Below are positions 1-6,237 of a stretch of DNA of 8,028 bases, one piece after another. The stretch covers positions 1 through 8,028 of the forward strand of contig JBBQZL010000130.1 in the NCBI GenBank assembly GCA_038207745.1, given 5' to 3'. This DNA comes from JBBQZL01 sp038207745. GTDB lineage: Bacteria; Actinomycetota; Thermoleophilia; Solirubrobacterales; 70-9. Position numbers and translations under genes: made by a program. Numbering within the stretch: the stretch's first letter is position 1; the number at the start of each line of letters is the position of its first letter. Under the pieces are notes generated by a model that made no database searches, had not been told where the DNA came from, and saw only the letters and a list, made by a program, of their open reading frames with translations.

Positions 1-310
1 CGCCTACATCACCGCCTACATGACCATCGAGGATCGCGTGTTCATCGCGCCCTGCGTGCGCACGACCAACGACGACTTCATGGGGCGCACCGAGAAGCGG
101 CACGCGCTGATCAAGGGCGCGACCATCCGCCGCGGCGCCCGCATCGGCGGTGGCGTGGTGCTCTGCCCTGGCATCGAGATCGGCGAAGAGGCGTTCATCG
201 CCGCCGGAGCCGTGGTGACCAAAGACGCGCCGGCCCGCAAGGTGCTCATGGGCGTACCGGCGCGCGTCGTGCGCGACGTCTCCGAGGACGAGCTGCTCGA
301 GAACCAGTAG
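1..310 (+). CDS. Hexapeptide-repeat acyltransferase, C-terminal part (5' cut by window edge)
   Basis: The reading frame is open from the second base of the window, and the stop is TAG at 308-310, so only about the last 102 residues are present. Isoleucine/valine/glycine hexads such as IEDRVFIAP, IKGATIRRGARIGGGVVL and IEIGEEAFIAAGAVVTKD form coils of a left-handed parallel beta-helix. The end, VLMGVPARVVRDV, is the usual closing strand of this family. The TTND element inside the helix resembles sugar N-acetyltransferases of the WbpD/WlbB type, which acetylate amino groups of UDP-sugars with acetyl-CoA for surface polysaccharides. The family is clear, but the substrate is not established because the N-terminus and neighbours are outside the window. 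The internal ATG at 20 is in frame but is very unlikely to be the true start, because the helix repeats extend upstream of it. Confidence 0.85.
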   Translation, partial: AYITAYMTIEDRVFIAPCVRTTNDDFMGRTEKRHALIKGATIRRGARIGGGVVLCPGIEIGEEAFIAAGAVVTKDAPARKVLMGVPARVVRDVSEDELLENQ

Positions 311-348
311 GCGGGCGGCGGAGCCCTTCGGCCCCGCCCGCCCTCTTT
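310..348 (+). terminator. GC-rich hairpin after the acyltransferase gene
   Basis: A 9-bp perfect stem pairs GGCGGGCGG (310-318) with CCGCCCGCC (334-342) across a 15-nt loop. A short pyrimidine run, CTCTTT, follows. The stem begins on the last base of the acyltransferase stop codon and lies 60 bp before the next gene. The position fits a transcription terminator, but the U-run is weak, so efficiency is uncertain. Confidence 0.5.
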
Positions 349-402
349 GGTTTGCCGTCGGGAACAACCTCAGCGACGGTTTCTCATTGGACGGAGCAGG
401 GC

Positions 403-1131
403 ATGACCGACGATCGCGACCAGGACGCGCGCGAACACGACCAAGAGAACCGCCCCGATGCGACTGCGCGTCCGTCCGGCCTGCGCTACAGCCGCAGGTG
501 GTTCCTGGTCCTTGCCGGCAGTTTCGTCGCGGGGGTGCTGGGCGTGTTCGAGGTGTTCCGCCGACTCGCCGGCTCCGGAGGCACCGGGGGCGGTGCCTCA
601 AGTGCGATCAAGGACATGTTCGGCCCGTTCCCCGTACGCAGCATCGAGGATGTACCCGACAGGACCTTGGGGGAGTGGACGATTCAGGTCGACGGGCTGG
701 TAGAGAAGCCGCTGAAAGTGGATGCCGCGACATGGGGTTCGCTGGAGCGTCTCGATGAGACCGTCGACTTCCATTGCGTGGAGGGCTGGACGGTCGACGA
801 CGTGAAGTGGGCGGGCGTGGCGCCGGCGGTGCTGCTCGAGCGGGCCGGGGTCAAGCCCGAAGCCAAGTACGCCGTCTTCCACGCCTACGGCGGGGACTAC
901 CTGAGCAGCGTGCCGCTCGCGCTGGTCACGGCTCCCACGACTGTCTTGGCCGACGCCCTGAACGGCGAGCCGCTGCCGGACAAGCACGGCGGGCCGGTGC
1001 GGCTCGTCGTGCCGGACCAGCTGGGCTACAAGAGCGTGAAGTGGGTCACGCGCATCGAGCTCACCGATGCCGTTCGTGCCGGCTACTGGGAGAAGCGCGG
1101 CTACCCGGAGGACGCGCCCATCCCCGGCTGA
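403..1131 (+). CDS. Tat-exported sulfite oxidase-like molybdopterin-dependent oxidoreductase
   Basis: This 242-residue protein belongs to the sulfite oxidase/MsrP-type molybdopterin fold (Oxidored_molyb). A hydrophilic N-terminus is followed by SRRWFLV (residues 30-36), a textbook twin-arginine motif. A hydrophobic stretch (about 33-48) comes next, so the enzyme is probably exported folded with its cofactor and may stay anchored. The catalytic domain starts near residue 75. FHCVEGW holds Cys125, the expected molybdenum ligand. The later HGGPVRLVVP and GYKSVKWV segments are typical of the pterin-binding core. I chose the ATG at 403 because GGAGCAGGG lies just upstream; an in-frame TTG at 352 would add 17 residues with no family resemblance and no clear ribosome site. 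The protein lacks the C-terminal dimerisation domain of full sulfite oxidases. No heme or membrane partner gene is visible, so the electron partner and substrate are unknown. Confidence 0.87.
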   Translation: MTDDRDQDAREHDQENRPDATARPSGLRYSRRWFLVLAGSFVAGVLGVFEVFRRLAGSGGTGGGASSAIKDMFGPFPVRSIEDVPDRTLGEWTIQVDGLVEKPLKVDAATWGSLERLDETVDFHCVEGWTVDDVKWAGVAPAVLLERAGVKPEAKYAVFHAYGGDYLSSVPLALVTAPTTVLADALNGEPLPDKHGGPVRLVVPDQLGYKSVKWVTRIELTDAVRAGYWEKRGYPEDAPIPG

Positions 1132-1151
1132 CTGCCCGCCCCGCCCCAGCA

Positions 1152-1181
1152 GGCGTCAGCCGGCTCCGTTTCGCTGACGCC
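1152..1181. terminator. Convergent hairpin terminator
   Basis: A perfect 9-bp inverted repeat, GGCGTCAGC (1152-1160) and GCTGACGCC (1173-1181), is separated by 12 nt. It sits exactly between the stop of the molybdoenzyme (1131) and the stop of the minus-strand small protein (1183), where a shared bidirectional terminator is expected. There is no U-run on either side, so it would act as a GC-rich, U-poor terminator of the kind common in actinobacteria. Confidence 0.6.
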
Positions 1182-1182
1182 G

Positions 1183-1443
1183 TCAGATGACGCCGGCGAC
1201 TTTGAGAACGATCAGGACGACCACCGCAAGCATGACGACGATGGCGATGAGGGCGGCGGTGCTGATGCCGTGCTTCTCCGCTGGCGCCTTCCAGCTTGGC
1301 GTTTTCGTGTCGCCGTGCAGCTGCTGGGCATTCAGCTGGGGCCTCCCGATGGGCGGACCCTCGACCGCCTGCACCGTCTGGCCCACGCCGTGGTCGAACG
1401 GTCGTCCGTCGACCTTGGCTTCGCTCGGCTTCTCCTCGTTCAC
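1183..1443 (-). CDS. Small C-terminally anchored membrane protein, unknown function
   Basis: This reading frame encodes 86 residues. The first 60 or so are hydrophilic, with many Pro, Gln, Lys and Glu and no predicted fold that I recognise. Residues from about 61 to the end form one hydrophobic helix rich in Ile, Val and Ala (ALIAIVVMLAVVVLIVLKV), so the protein looks tail-anchored with its N-terminal part in the cytoplasm. The GTG start is preceded on the minus strand by GAGGGG at about 6 nt spacing, a reasonable ribosome site, and the gene ends at the convergent hairpin. I regard it as real because the membrane helix, ribosome site and terminator agree, but I do not recognise the family. 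Its promoter would have to lie beyond position 1455, inside the truncated deiminase fragment, which suggests its original upstream region has been replaced. Confidence 0.6.
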   Translation of the reverse strand: MNEEKPSEAKVDGRPFDHGVGQTVQAVEGPPIGRPQLNAQQLHGDTKTPSWKAPAEKHGISTAALIAIVVMLAVVVLIVLKVAGVI

Positions 1444-1454
1444 GGCCCCTCGCT

Positions 1455-1766
1455 TCTGATCCGATCCTCGCCCCGAAGCTCGCTGCGGTCTGCATCGACG
1501 CGGCCGGGGCGGGCCTCGTCCGCTGGCTGCGCGACGCCGGATTCGAGATCCTCGATGTGCCGATGGCCGAAGCGTTCGCGCTCGGCGTCAACGCGATCTC
1601 GCTCGGTGACGATCGCGCCCTCTCCAGCCAGTACTCCAAGAGCCTCAACGAGCAGCTCCGCGCTCGTGGGATCGAGGTCTTCGATCCGGATCTGAGCATG
1701 TTCACCCTTGGTGGAGGAGGCGCCCACTGTCTCGCGCAGGCCCTGCGCCGGGAGCGCGTCGGTTGA
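1455..1766 (+). pseudogene. C-terminal remnant of an arginine deiminase/DDAH-superfamily enzyme
   Basis: The frame from about 1455 to the TGA at 1764-1766 encodes about 103 residues matching only the end of an amidinotransferase/arginine deiminase-fold protein. Recognisable parts are DVPMAEAFALGVNAISLGDD, the LNEQLRARGIEVFDPDLSMF strand-helix, and LGGGGAHCLAQALRR, whose Cys is the expected catalytic nucleophile. The N-terminal two thirds of the fold, including the acidic and His residues that bind and activate the guanidinium group, are missing. Bases upstream of 1455 hold the oppositely oriented small gene, and no frame there resembles the missing part, so this is a truncation and not a frameshift. 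Family members deiminate arginine, methylated arginines or other guanidino acids; this remnant should be inactive. It still overlaps the next gene by TTGA, so the pair was presumably one operon. A reinitiated short product is possible but unlikely to be functional. Confidence 0.75.
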
Positions 1767-3016
1767 CCGAGCCGGGGGAATCGGCCCCGGCGATCGATGC
1801 CGACCGCGTGCTGGCAGACCTCCGCGATCTCGCTGAGCTGACCGGTGGTCCCGAAGGTGCGCGACGCGTGTGTTGGACCGACCAGTGGCAGGCCGCTCGC
1901 TCGATGCTTCGCGAACGGCTCGCCGAAATCGAAGTCGAGCGGATCGAGATCGACGAGGCCGGCAACCTCTGGGCCCGTTTCCCGGGCCTCGACCGCGACG
2001 CGCCGGCACTCGCGGTCGGCTCTCACCTCGACTCGGTCCCAGCCGGGGGTCCGCTCGACGGAGCGCTCGGTGTCATGGCGAGCCTCGGGGTGCTACGGGC
2101 GTGGGCGCGAGCGGACAGGACCCCGCCCCGGGACCTCGTCCTGATCGACTTCGCCGACGAGGAGGGGTCCCGATTCGGCCGCAGCCTGTTCGGCAGCTCC
2201 GCCCTCGCCGGAACCCTCGAGCCGGAGGAACTGAAGGGATTGACCGATGCCGATGGCCGCGCTGTCGCCGAGGTGCTCGCCGGGTGCGGCGTGACCCTCG
2301 CCCGGGCGCCCGAAGCTCGCGGCCGGCTGGCGGGGATCGGGGCTTACCTCGAACTTCATATCGAACAGGGCCCCGTGCTGGAGGGCGAGGGGGTGGGCTG
2401 CAGCGCCGTCTCCGGCTGCGCCGGGGTCGAACGGCACCTGCTCAGCTTCCGAGGCCAGGCCACGCATGCCGGAACGACACCGATGGATCAGCGCCGGGAC
2501 GCCGGCCTCGTCGCCGCCGAGGTCGCGCTCGAAGTGGAGCGGATCGCCACCCATCGTGGGGGCGTCGGGACCACCGGCGCGCTGGACCTCGAGCCGGGGA
2601 TCGTCACCGCGGTTGCCGGAGTCGCAGACCTCCACGTGGACCTGCGCCATCCCCAGGCCGGGCCGCTCGCCGAGATGCTGTCAGAGATCCGCGCCGCTGC
2701 TGCGGCGATTGCCCGTCGGCGGAGATGCGAGCTCGATCAGCGCGCGATCTGGCAGATCGAGCCGATCCCCTTCGACGACGACCTGGTTGCGCTGGCCGAG
2801 CGCGCGGCCGCTGCGGCCGGCGGACGCGAGCGGGCGATCGTAAGCGGCGCGCTCCACGATGCTGCCGAGATTGCCCGCGTGGTTCCGACCGCGATGGTTT
2901 TCGTTTCGTCGGTTGGGGGAACGGGCCACGCCAAGGAGGAGCGCAGCACCGATCAGGACCTTCGGACCGCGATCGGCGCGTTTGGGCAACTGACATGGGC
3001 GACGCTCCAGAGATAG
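1763..3016 (+). CDS. M20-family N-carbamoyl-L-amino acid hydrolase / ureidopropionase-like Zn hydrolase
   Basis: This 417-residue protein has the full length of the carbamoylase/allantoate amidohydrolase branch of the M20 metallopeptidases, cytoplasmic enzymes that release CO2 and ammonia from ureido compounds. Expected dinuclear-metal ligands are His88 (GSHLDSV), Asp99 (GGPLDGALGV), Glu134 (ADEEGSRF), His199 (LELHIEQGP) and His389, with Glu133 as catalytic base. GQATHAGTTPMDQRRDA (231-247) is the lid/dimerisation signature that distinguishes this branch from peptidases. The usual C-terminal GISHSP-type element reads VGGTGHAKEE here, keeping the His but changing its setting. The TTG start overlaps the preceding TGA as TTGA and has GGGAG at 1750-1754, so translation is probably coupled. 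Coupling to a deiminase remnant and a permease suggests a ureido acid as substrate. N-carbamoyl-beta-alanine, hydantoate, allantoate or another N-carbamoyl amino acid cannot be separated by reading alone. Confidence 0.88.
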   Translation: MTEPGESAPAIDADRVLADLRDLAELTGGPEGARRVCWTDQWQAARSMLRERLAEIEVERIEIDEAGNLWARFPGLDRDAPALAVGSHLDSVPAGGPLDGALGVMASLGVLRAWARADRTPPRDLVLIDFADEEGSRFGRSLFGSSALAGTLEPEELKGLTDADGRAVAEVLAGCGVTLARAPEARGRLAGIGAYLELHIEQGPVLEGEGVGCSAVSGCAGVERHLLSFRGQATHAGTTPMDQRRDAGLVAAEVALEVERIATHRGGVGTTGALDLEPGIVTAVAGVADLHVDLRHPQAGPLAEMLSEIRAAAAAIARRRRCELDQRAIWQIEPIPFDDDLVALAERAAAAAGGRERAIVSGALHDAAEIARVVPTAMVFVSSVGGTGHAKEERSTDQDLRTAIGAFGQLTWATLQR

Positions 3017-3040
3017 TCCTCCAGCGGAAGGGGCACCGGC

Positions 3041-4405
3041 ATGGGGCAGGGCGAGGAATCCAAGCAGGCGGGGGGATTGGAGCGGGATCCAGCCGAGACC
3101 AGGGAGTCGAAGACGCGGCTCGCCCGGAGGGTGGGACCGATCATGCTCCTTCTCTTCATCGTCGGCGACATGCTCGGCGGCGGCATTTACGCGCTGGTCG
3201 GTGAGGTCGGCGGTGAGGTCGGCGGGGCGATCTGGACCGCGTTCGCGGCGGCGTTCATCCTCGCCGCACTGACCGCCTGCGCGTACGCCGAACTCGTTTC
3301 GAAGTATCCGCGGGCGGCCGGGGCGGCCCTCTACACCAACAAGGCCTTCCACCGACCCTTCTTCACCTTCATGGTCGCCTTCGCGGTGATGGCGTCGGGA
3401 ATCACCTCGGCGAGCACGCTTGCGCGAGGTTTCGCCGGCGACGCGCTGACGGAGTTCGTCGATGTCAGGGTGATTCCCGTGGCGATTGCCTTCCTGATCG
3501 TGGTCGCGCTGATCAACATGCGGGGAATCGCCGAGTCCGTCCGCATCAACGCTTTGCTGACGCTCGTCGAAGTCGGCGGCCTGCTGATGATCATCGTGAT
3601 CGGATTCGCGGCACTCGGTGAGGCCGGCTCCGACTTCGGGCGCAACCTGGAGTTCAAGGAGGGCATCACTCCGTTCTTCGCGATCCTCTCCGGGGCCGGC
3701 CTCGCGTTCTACGCGTTGCTCGGATTCGAGGACTCCGTCAACATCGCCGAGGAGGTCAAGGAACCGTCGCGCAACTATCCGAAGATCCTCTTCGGTGGCT
3801 TGAGCATCGCCGGGCTCCTCTACCTCTTCGTCACGTTGGTGGCTTCCGCGGTGATCCCGACCAACGAGCTCGCGACCTCATCCGCGCCGCTCGTCCTGGT
3901 CGGCGGGCAGGGCCCGCTCGGGCTCGACCCCAAGGTGTTCGCGGCGATCACCCTGTTCGCGCTCGCCAACGGCGCGCTGATCAACATGATCATGGCTTCG
4001 CGGCTCGTCTACGGAATGGCGGAGGAGGGCATCTTGCCGGGCTTCTTCGGCAGAATCCTCTCGGGGCGACGGACGCCGATCACCGCGATCGCCTTCACCA
4101 CCGTGCTGGGCATGATCCTGGTCTCGACCGGCGACCTCGGGAAGCTCGCCGAGACGACCGTCCTGCTGTTGCTCTGCGCCTTCACCATCGTCAACATCGC
4201 AGTACTGGTGCTGCGCAAGGATGTGGTCGACCATGATCACTTCCACGCTCCGACGGTGGCTCCGATCCTCGGAGCCATAGCGTGCGTCGTGCTCATCGTG
4301 AACAACGAAGCTGAGGTCTTCCTCCGCGCCGGGCTGCTCCTACTGCTCGGGGCGGTGCTCTGGGTCGCGGCTTATGCCGGCGGTCATCGGACGGGCGGGC
4401 ACTAG
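3041..4405 (+). CDS. APC-superfamily amino acid permease
   Basis: This 454-residue integral membrane transporter belongs to the amino acid-polyamine-organocation superfamily. After a hydrophilic N-terminus of about 30 residues, TM1 contains the family's unwound, substrate-contacting element GDMLGGGIYALVGEVGG (about 44-60). AELVSKYPRAAGAALYTNKAF follows TM2, as in other APC permeases. FYALLGFEDSVNIAEEVKEPSRNYPK (about 222-247) is the conserved TM6 and following loop. About 12 hydrophobic helices can be traced, the last two at the C-terminus ending in a short His/Gly tail. The ATG has a strong GGAAGGGG site at 3026-3033 and begins 24 bp after the hydrolase stop, so the two genes are almost certainly co-transcribed. 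Uptake of the amino acid or ureido/guanidino substrate handled by the hydrolase is the natural inference; the actual substrate is unknown. Confidence 0.88.
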   Translation: MGQGEESKQAGGLERDPAETRESKTRLARRVGPIMLLLFIVGDMLGGGIYALVGEVGGEVGGAIWTAFAAAFILAALTACAYAELVSKYPRAAGAALYTNKAFHRPFFTFMVAFAVMASGITSASTLARGFAGDALTEFVDVRVIPVAIAFLIVVALINMRGIAESVRINALLTLVEVGGLLMIIVIGFAALGEAGSDFGRNLEFKEGITPFFAILSGAGLAFYALLGFEDSVNIAEEVKEPSRNYPKILFGGLSIAGLLYLFVTLVASAVIPTNELATSSAPLVLVGGQGPLGLDPKVFAAITLFALANGALINMIMASRLVYGMAEEGILPGFFGRILSGRRTPITAIAFTTVLGMILVSTGDLGKLAETTVLLLLCAFTIVNIAVLVLRKDVVDHDHFHAPTVAPILGAIACVVLIVNNEAEVFLRAGLLLLLGAVLWVAAYAGGHRTGGH

Positions 4406-4441
4406 GCAATCGAGAGCTAGATGGAAGCCGCGGCGATGGCG

Positions 4442-4477
4442 TTGGCCCCCGCGTTCGTGGTCCCGTAACGTTCCGGG
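4442..4477 (+). promoter_or_regulatory. Likely promoter with overlapping inverted repeat, upstream of the enolase-superfamily gene
   Basis: TTGGCC (4442-4447) and TAACGT (4466-4471), 18 bp apart, resemble -35 and -10 boxes. The -10 is embedded in a 16-bp near-perfect palindrome, CCCGTAACGTTCCGGG (4462-4477), with only one mismatched pair and an AACGTT centre. The expected start of transcription is near 4478, a few bases before the GTG at 4483, so the mRNA would be nearly leaderless. The palindrome could be an operator that blocks this promoter. All of this is read from sequence only. Confidence 0.4.
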
Positions 4478-4482
4478 CAATC

Positions 4483-5550
4483 GTGAGCGCCGCCTGGGAG
4501 ACCATCGAATCGCTGCCGTTGAGAGTCGAGAGCTACGAACTCACCGGCCACGATCGCGAGTACGGCGGCTTCACACGGCCGTCGACCGTCATCCACCTCC
4601 ACGGCGCCGGCGAGGAGGGGGTAGGTGAGGACGTCGTCTATGACGTCCTCGACCACATCGCCCATCGCGACGCCGGGCCGACCCACGACTTCACCGACGT
4701 AACCACTTTGGGTGACTTCTGCGCTCTGGCCGGCGAGCTCGATCTGTTCGCGATCGCCGAGCCGGGGATGCCGGCCTCCCGTCTCTACCGCCGCTGGGCG
4801 TTCGAGAGCGCCGCCCTCGATCTCGCGCTGCGGCAGTCCGGGGTGCCCCTTCACGAGGCCCTCGGACGCGATCCCAAGCCGCTGCAGTTCGTCTGCTCGA
4901 CCCGCTTGACGAGCTTCGAAGGCGGCGATGGTTCGACCACTGAGGCGATCAGCAAACGGCTCGCCAAGTATCCCGGCCTCGGCTTCAAGCTCGATCCCGA
5001 GAACGACTGGACGCCGGAGCTGATCGAGGAGATCAAGGCGCTGGCCACCGTCCACGTGCTCGACCTGAAGGGCCACTACCGCGGGACGCCGGTCGACGTC
5101 GACACCGATCCGGAGCTGTATCGGCAGGTCGCCGAGGCGTTCCCCGATGCCTACCTCGAGGACCCCGACGTCAACGACGAGACCCGCGCCCTGCTGGAGC
5201 CGCTGGCCGATCGGGTCACCTGGGACGCCCCGCTGCATTCGCTGGACGACATCACCGGGCTGGAGTGGAAGCCGAAGGCGATCAACTCGAAGCCGTCGCG
5301 CTTCGGCTCGTTGCAGGAGCTGCTGGCGATCTACGAGTACTGCGACGGTGAGGGGATCGAGATCTACGGCGGCGGCCAGGGCGAGGTGCAGGTGGGGCGT
5401 GGCCAGATCCAGTACCTGGGGTCGCTCTTTCACCCCGACACCCCCAACGACACGGCACCCGCCGGCTACAACGACCCCGCGGTCCCGTCCGGGCTGCCGA
5501 CTCCGCCCATGGACCCGGTTCCGTCGGCGACCGGCTTCCGCTGGGGCTGA
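4483..5550 (+). CDS. Enolase-superfamily (mandelate racemase/muconate-lactonizing type) enzyme
   Basis: This 355-residue protein has the capping domain plus TIM-barrel layout of the enolase superfamily, whose members abstract a proton alpha to a carboxylate and stabilise the enediolate on Mg2+. Barrel-end residues can be placed: Lys169 (GFKLDP), Asp194 with Lys196 (VLDLKGHY), Glu226 (YLEDPDV), Asp248 (TWDAPLH) and Lys270 (INSKPSRFGS). Asp194, Glu226 and Asp248 fit the metal triad, and Lys169 and Lys270 fit an acid/base pair on opposite faces, as in the muconate-lactonizing/OSBS/dipeptide epimerase group. The first motif is K-x-D where that group usually has K-x-K. The tail (about 310-355) is Pro-rich and unusual. 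GTG is the first start in frame after the likely promoter, and no Shine-Dalgarno is evident. The reaction cannot be assigned; its neighbour is an amino acid permease operon, which makes an amino acid derivative conceivable. Confidence 0.72.
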   Translation: MSAAWETIESLPLRVESYELTGHDREYGGFTRPSTVIHLHGAGEEGVGEDVVYDVLDHIAHRDAGPTHDFTDVTTLGDFCALAGELDLFAIAEPGMPASRLYRRWAFESAALDLALRQSGVPLHEALGRDPKPLQFVCSTRLTSFEGGDGSTTEAISKRLAKYPGLGFKLDPENDWTPELIEEIKALATVHVLDLKGHYRGTPVDVDTDPELYRQVAEAFPDAYLEDPDVNDETRALLEPLADRVTWDAPLHSLDDITGLEWKPKAINSKPSRFGSLQELLAIYEYCDGEGIEIYGGGQGEVQVGRGQIQYLGSLFHPDTPNDTAPAGYNDPAVPSGLPTPPMDPVPSATGFRWG

Positions 5551-5561
5551 ACAGGCACCAG

Positions 5562-5580
5562 GTAACCCAGGCTGCCCTAA
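5562..5580. promoter_or_regulatory. Possible IdeR/DtxR-like iron box
   Basis: The 19 bases from 5562 match the DtxR/IdeR consensus TTAGGTTAGGCTAACCTAA at 12 of 19 positions by my alignment. The best part is AGGCT followed by CCTAA in the right half, and the dyad TA-n3-CAG/CTG-n3-TA is kept. The site lies just upstream of the ferritin -35 box, where an iron-bound regulator would be placed to activate, not to block. The left half is poor, so this is tentative. Confidence 0.3.
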
Positions 5581-5592
5581 TCGCGGCTTCGG

Positions 5593-5652
5593 CTGACCGA
5601 ACTTCGGCTTTGGGCTACGGTCGGCCCCCACCCACCGAGACCACCTAGGAGG
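5593..5652 (+). promoter_or_regulatory. Ferritin promoter and ribosome binding site
   Basis: CTGACC (5593-5598) and TACGGT (5616-5621) are separated by 17 bp, a good actinobacterial-style sigma-70-type promoter. The predicted transcript would start near 5628. It has a near-perfect Shine-Dalgarno AGGAGG at 5647-5652, four bases before the ferritin ATG. The -10 region is part of TGGGCTACGGT, which recurs with one change at 6227-6237. Confidence 0.5.
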
Positions 5653-5656
5653 ACAG

Positions 5657-6190
5657 ATGAGCCAATCCAAATTCGGCGACGCGCTGAACGAGCAGGTCGC
5701 AAACGAGTTCGCCGCCCACCAGCAGTACGTCGCCATCGCCGTGCACTTCGACGCCGAGACGCTGCCACGGCTCGCGGCCTTCTTCTATCGCCAGGCCGTC
5801 GAGGAACGCAACCACGCGATGATGATCACCCAGTATCTGCTCGACGCCGATCTCGACGTGGCGACTCCCGGCGTGGATGCTCCCGAGGTCGGCTTCTCCG
5901 ACATCGTCACTCCGGTCGAACTCGCGCTCGCCCAGGAGCGGCGGGTCACAGAGCAGATCAGCGGACTCGCCGCCAAGGCTCGCGACGAGGACGATTACCA
6001 GGGCGAGCAGTTCATGCAGTGGTTCATCAAGGAGCAGGTCGAGGAGGTCTCGACGATGTCCGACCTGCTGAAGGTCGTCGAGCGGGCCCATGACAACCCG
6101 CTGCTGGCGGAGGAGTACCTCGCGCGTGAATCGGTCGGCGAGGAGGGCCAGGATCCGACCGCGCCGACGGCGGCCGGAGGGGCCCTCTAG
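5657..6190 (+). CDS. bfrB: Ferritin, BfrB type (non-heme iron storage)
   Basis: This 177-residue four-helix-bundle ferritin assembles into a 24-subunit shell that oxidises Fe2+ and stores it as ferric mineral in the cytoplasm. Ferroxidase residues fall at the canonical bacterial ferritin positions: Glu17, Tyr24, Glu49, Glu50, His53, Glu94, Glu126, Gln127, Glu129 and Glu130. No heme-binding Met of the bacterioferritin type is evident at the usual place. Segments such as HQQYVAIAVHFD, YRQAVEERNHAMM and GEQFMQWFIKEQVEEV are very close to mycobacterial BfrB as I remember it, and the C-terminal tail ends AAGGAL, like the AAGGRL of that protein. The ATG at 5657 has AGGAGG in front. The gene appears monocistronic, with its own promoter and a possible iron-regulator site. 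The family assignment is firm; the symbol is by resemblance. Confidence 0.93.
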   Translation: MSQSKFGDALNEQVANEFAAHQQYVAIAVHFDAETLPRLAAFFYRQAVEERNHAMMITQYLLDADLDVATPGVDAPEVGFSDIVTPVELALAQERRVTEQISGLAAKARDEDDYQGEQFMQWFIKEQVEEVSTMSDLLKVVERAHDNPLLAEEYLARESVGEEGQDPTAPTAAGGAL

Positions 6191-6198
6191 ACCCTCCT

Positions 6199-6212
6199 GT
6201 GCCGATCGGCAC
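6199..6212. promoter_or_regulatory. Perfect 14-bp palindrome, candidate operator
   Basis: GTGCCGATCGGCAC is fully self-complementary and begins 9 bp after the ferritin stop. Its right end overlaps the place where a -35 box would sit for the TACGGT element at 6232-6237. A dimeric regulator bound here would occlude that promoter. As an RNA it would make only a 5-bp stem with a 4-nt loop and no U-run, so a terminator is less likely. Confidence 0.4.
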
Positions 6213-6226
6213 GAAGGCCGTTGAAA

Positions 6227-6237
6227 TGGGGTACGGT
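6227..6237 (+). promoter_or_regulatory. Possible -10 region for the membrane protein/rubredoxin transcript
   Basis: TGGGGTACGGT differs at one base from the ferritin -10 region TGGGCTACGGT (5611-5621). If TACGGT (6232-6237) is a -10, transcription would begin near 6244 and leave a leader of about 170 nt before the next start codon. No convincing -35 is seen, so the promoter may depend on a regulator bound at the palindrome just upstream. Confidence 0.35.

Noticed and set aside
352..402. TTG start 17 codons upstream of the molybdoenzyme ATG
   Set aside because: It has no clear ribosome site and adds no conserved residues, and the ATG at 403 has GGAG in front.
1061..2026. 321-codon minus-strand frame across the junction and the hydrolase start
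   Set aside because: It is antisense to recognised protein sequence and has no domain or ribosome site that I could support.
1870..3204. 444-codon plus-strand frame overlapping the hydrolase and permease
   Set aside because: Its translation is Arg/Gly/Pro-rich low complexity, and the M20 hydrolase in another frame explains the DNA.
4417..5736. 439-codon open frame on the minus strand across the enolase-superfamily gene
   Set aside because: It is antisense to a gene with clear family motifs, has no recognisable domain, and runs across two plus-strand genes; it is a by-product of high GC.
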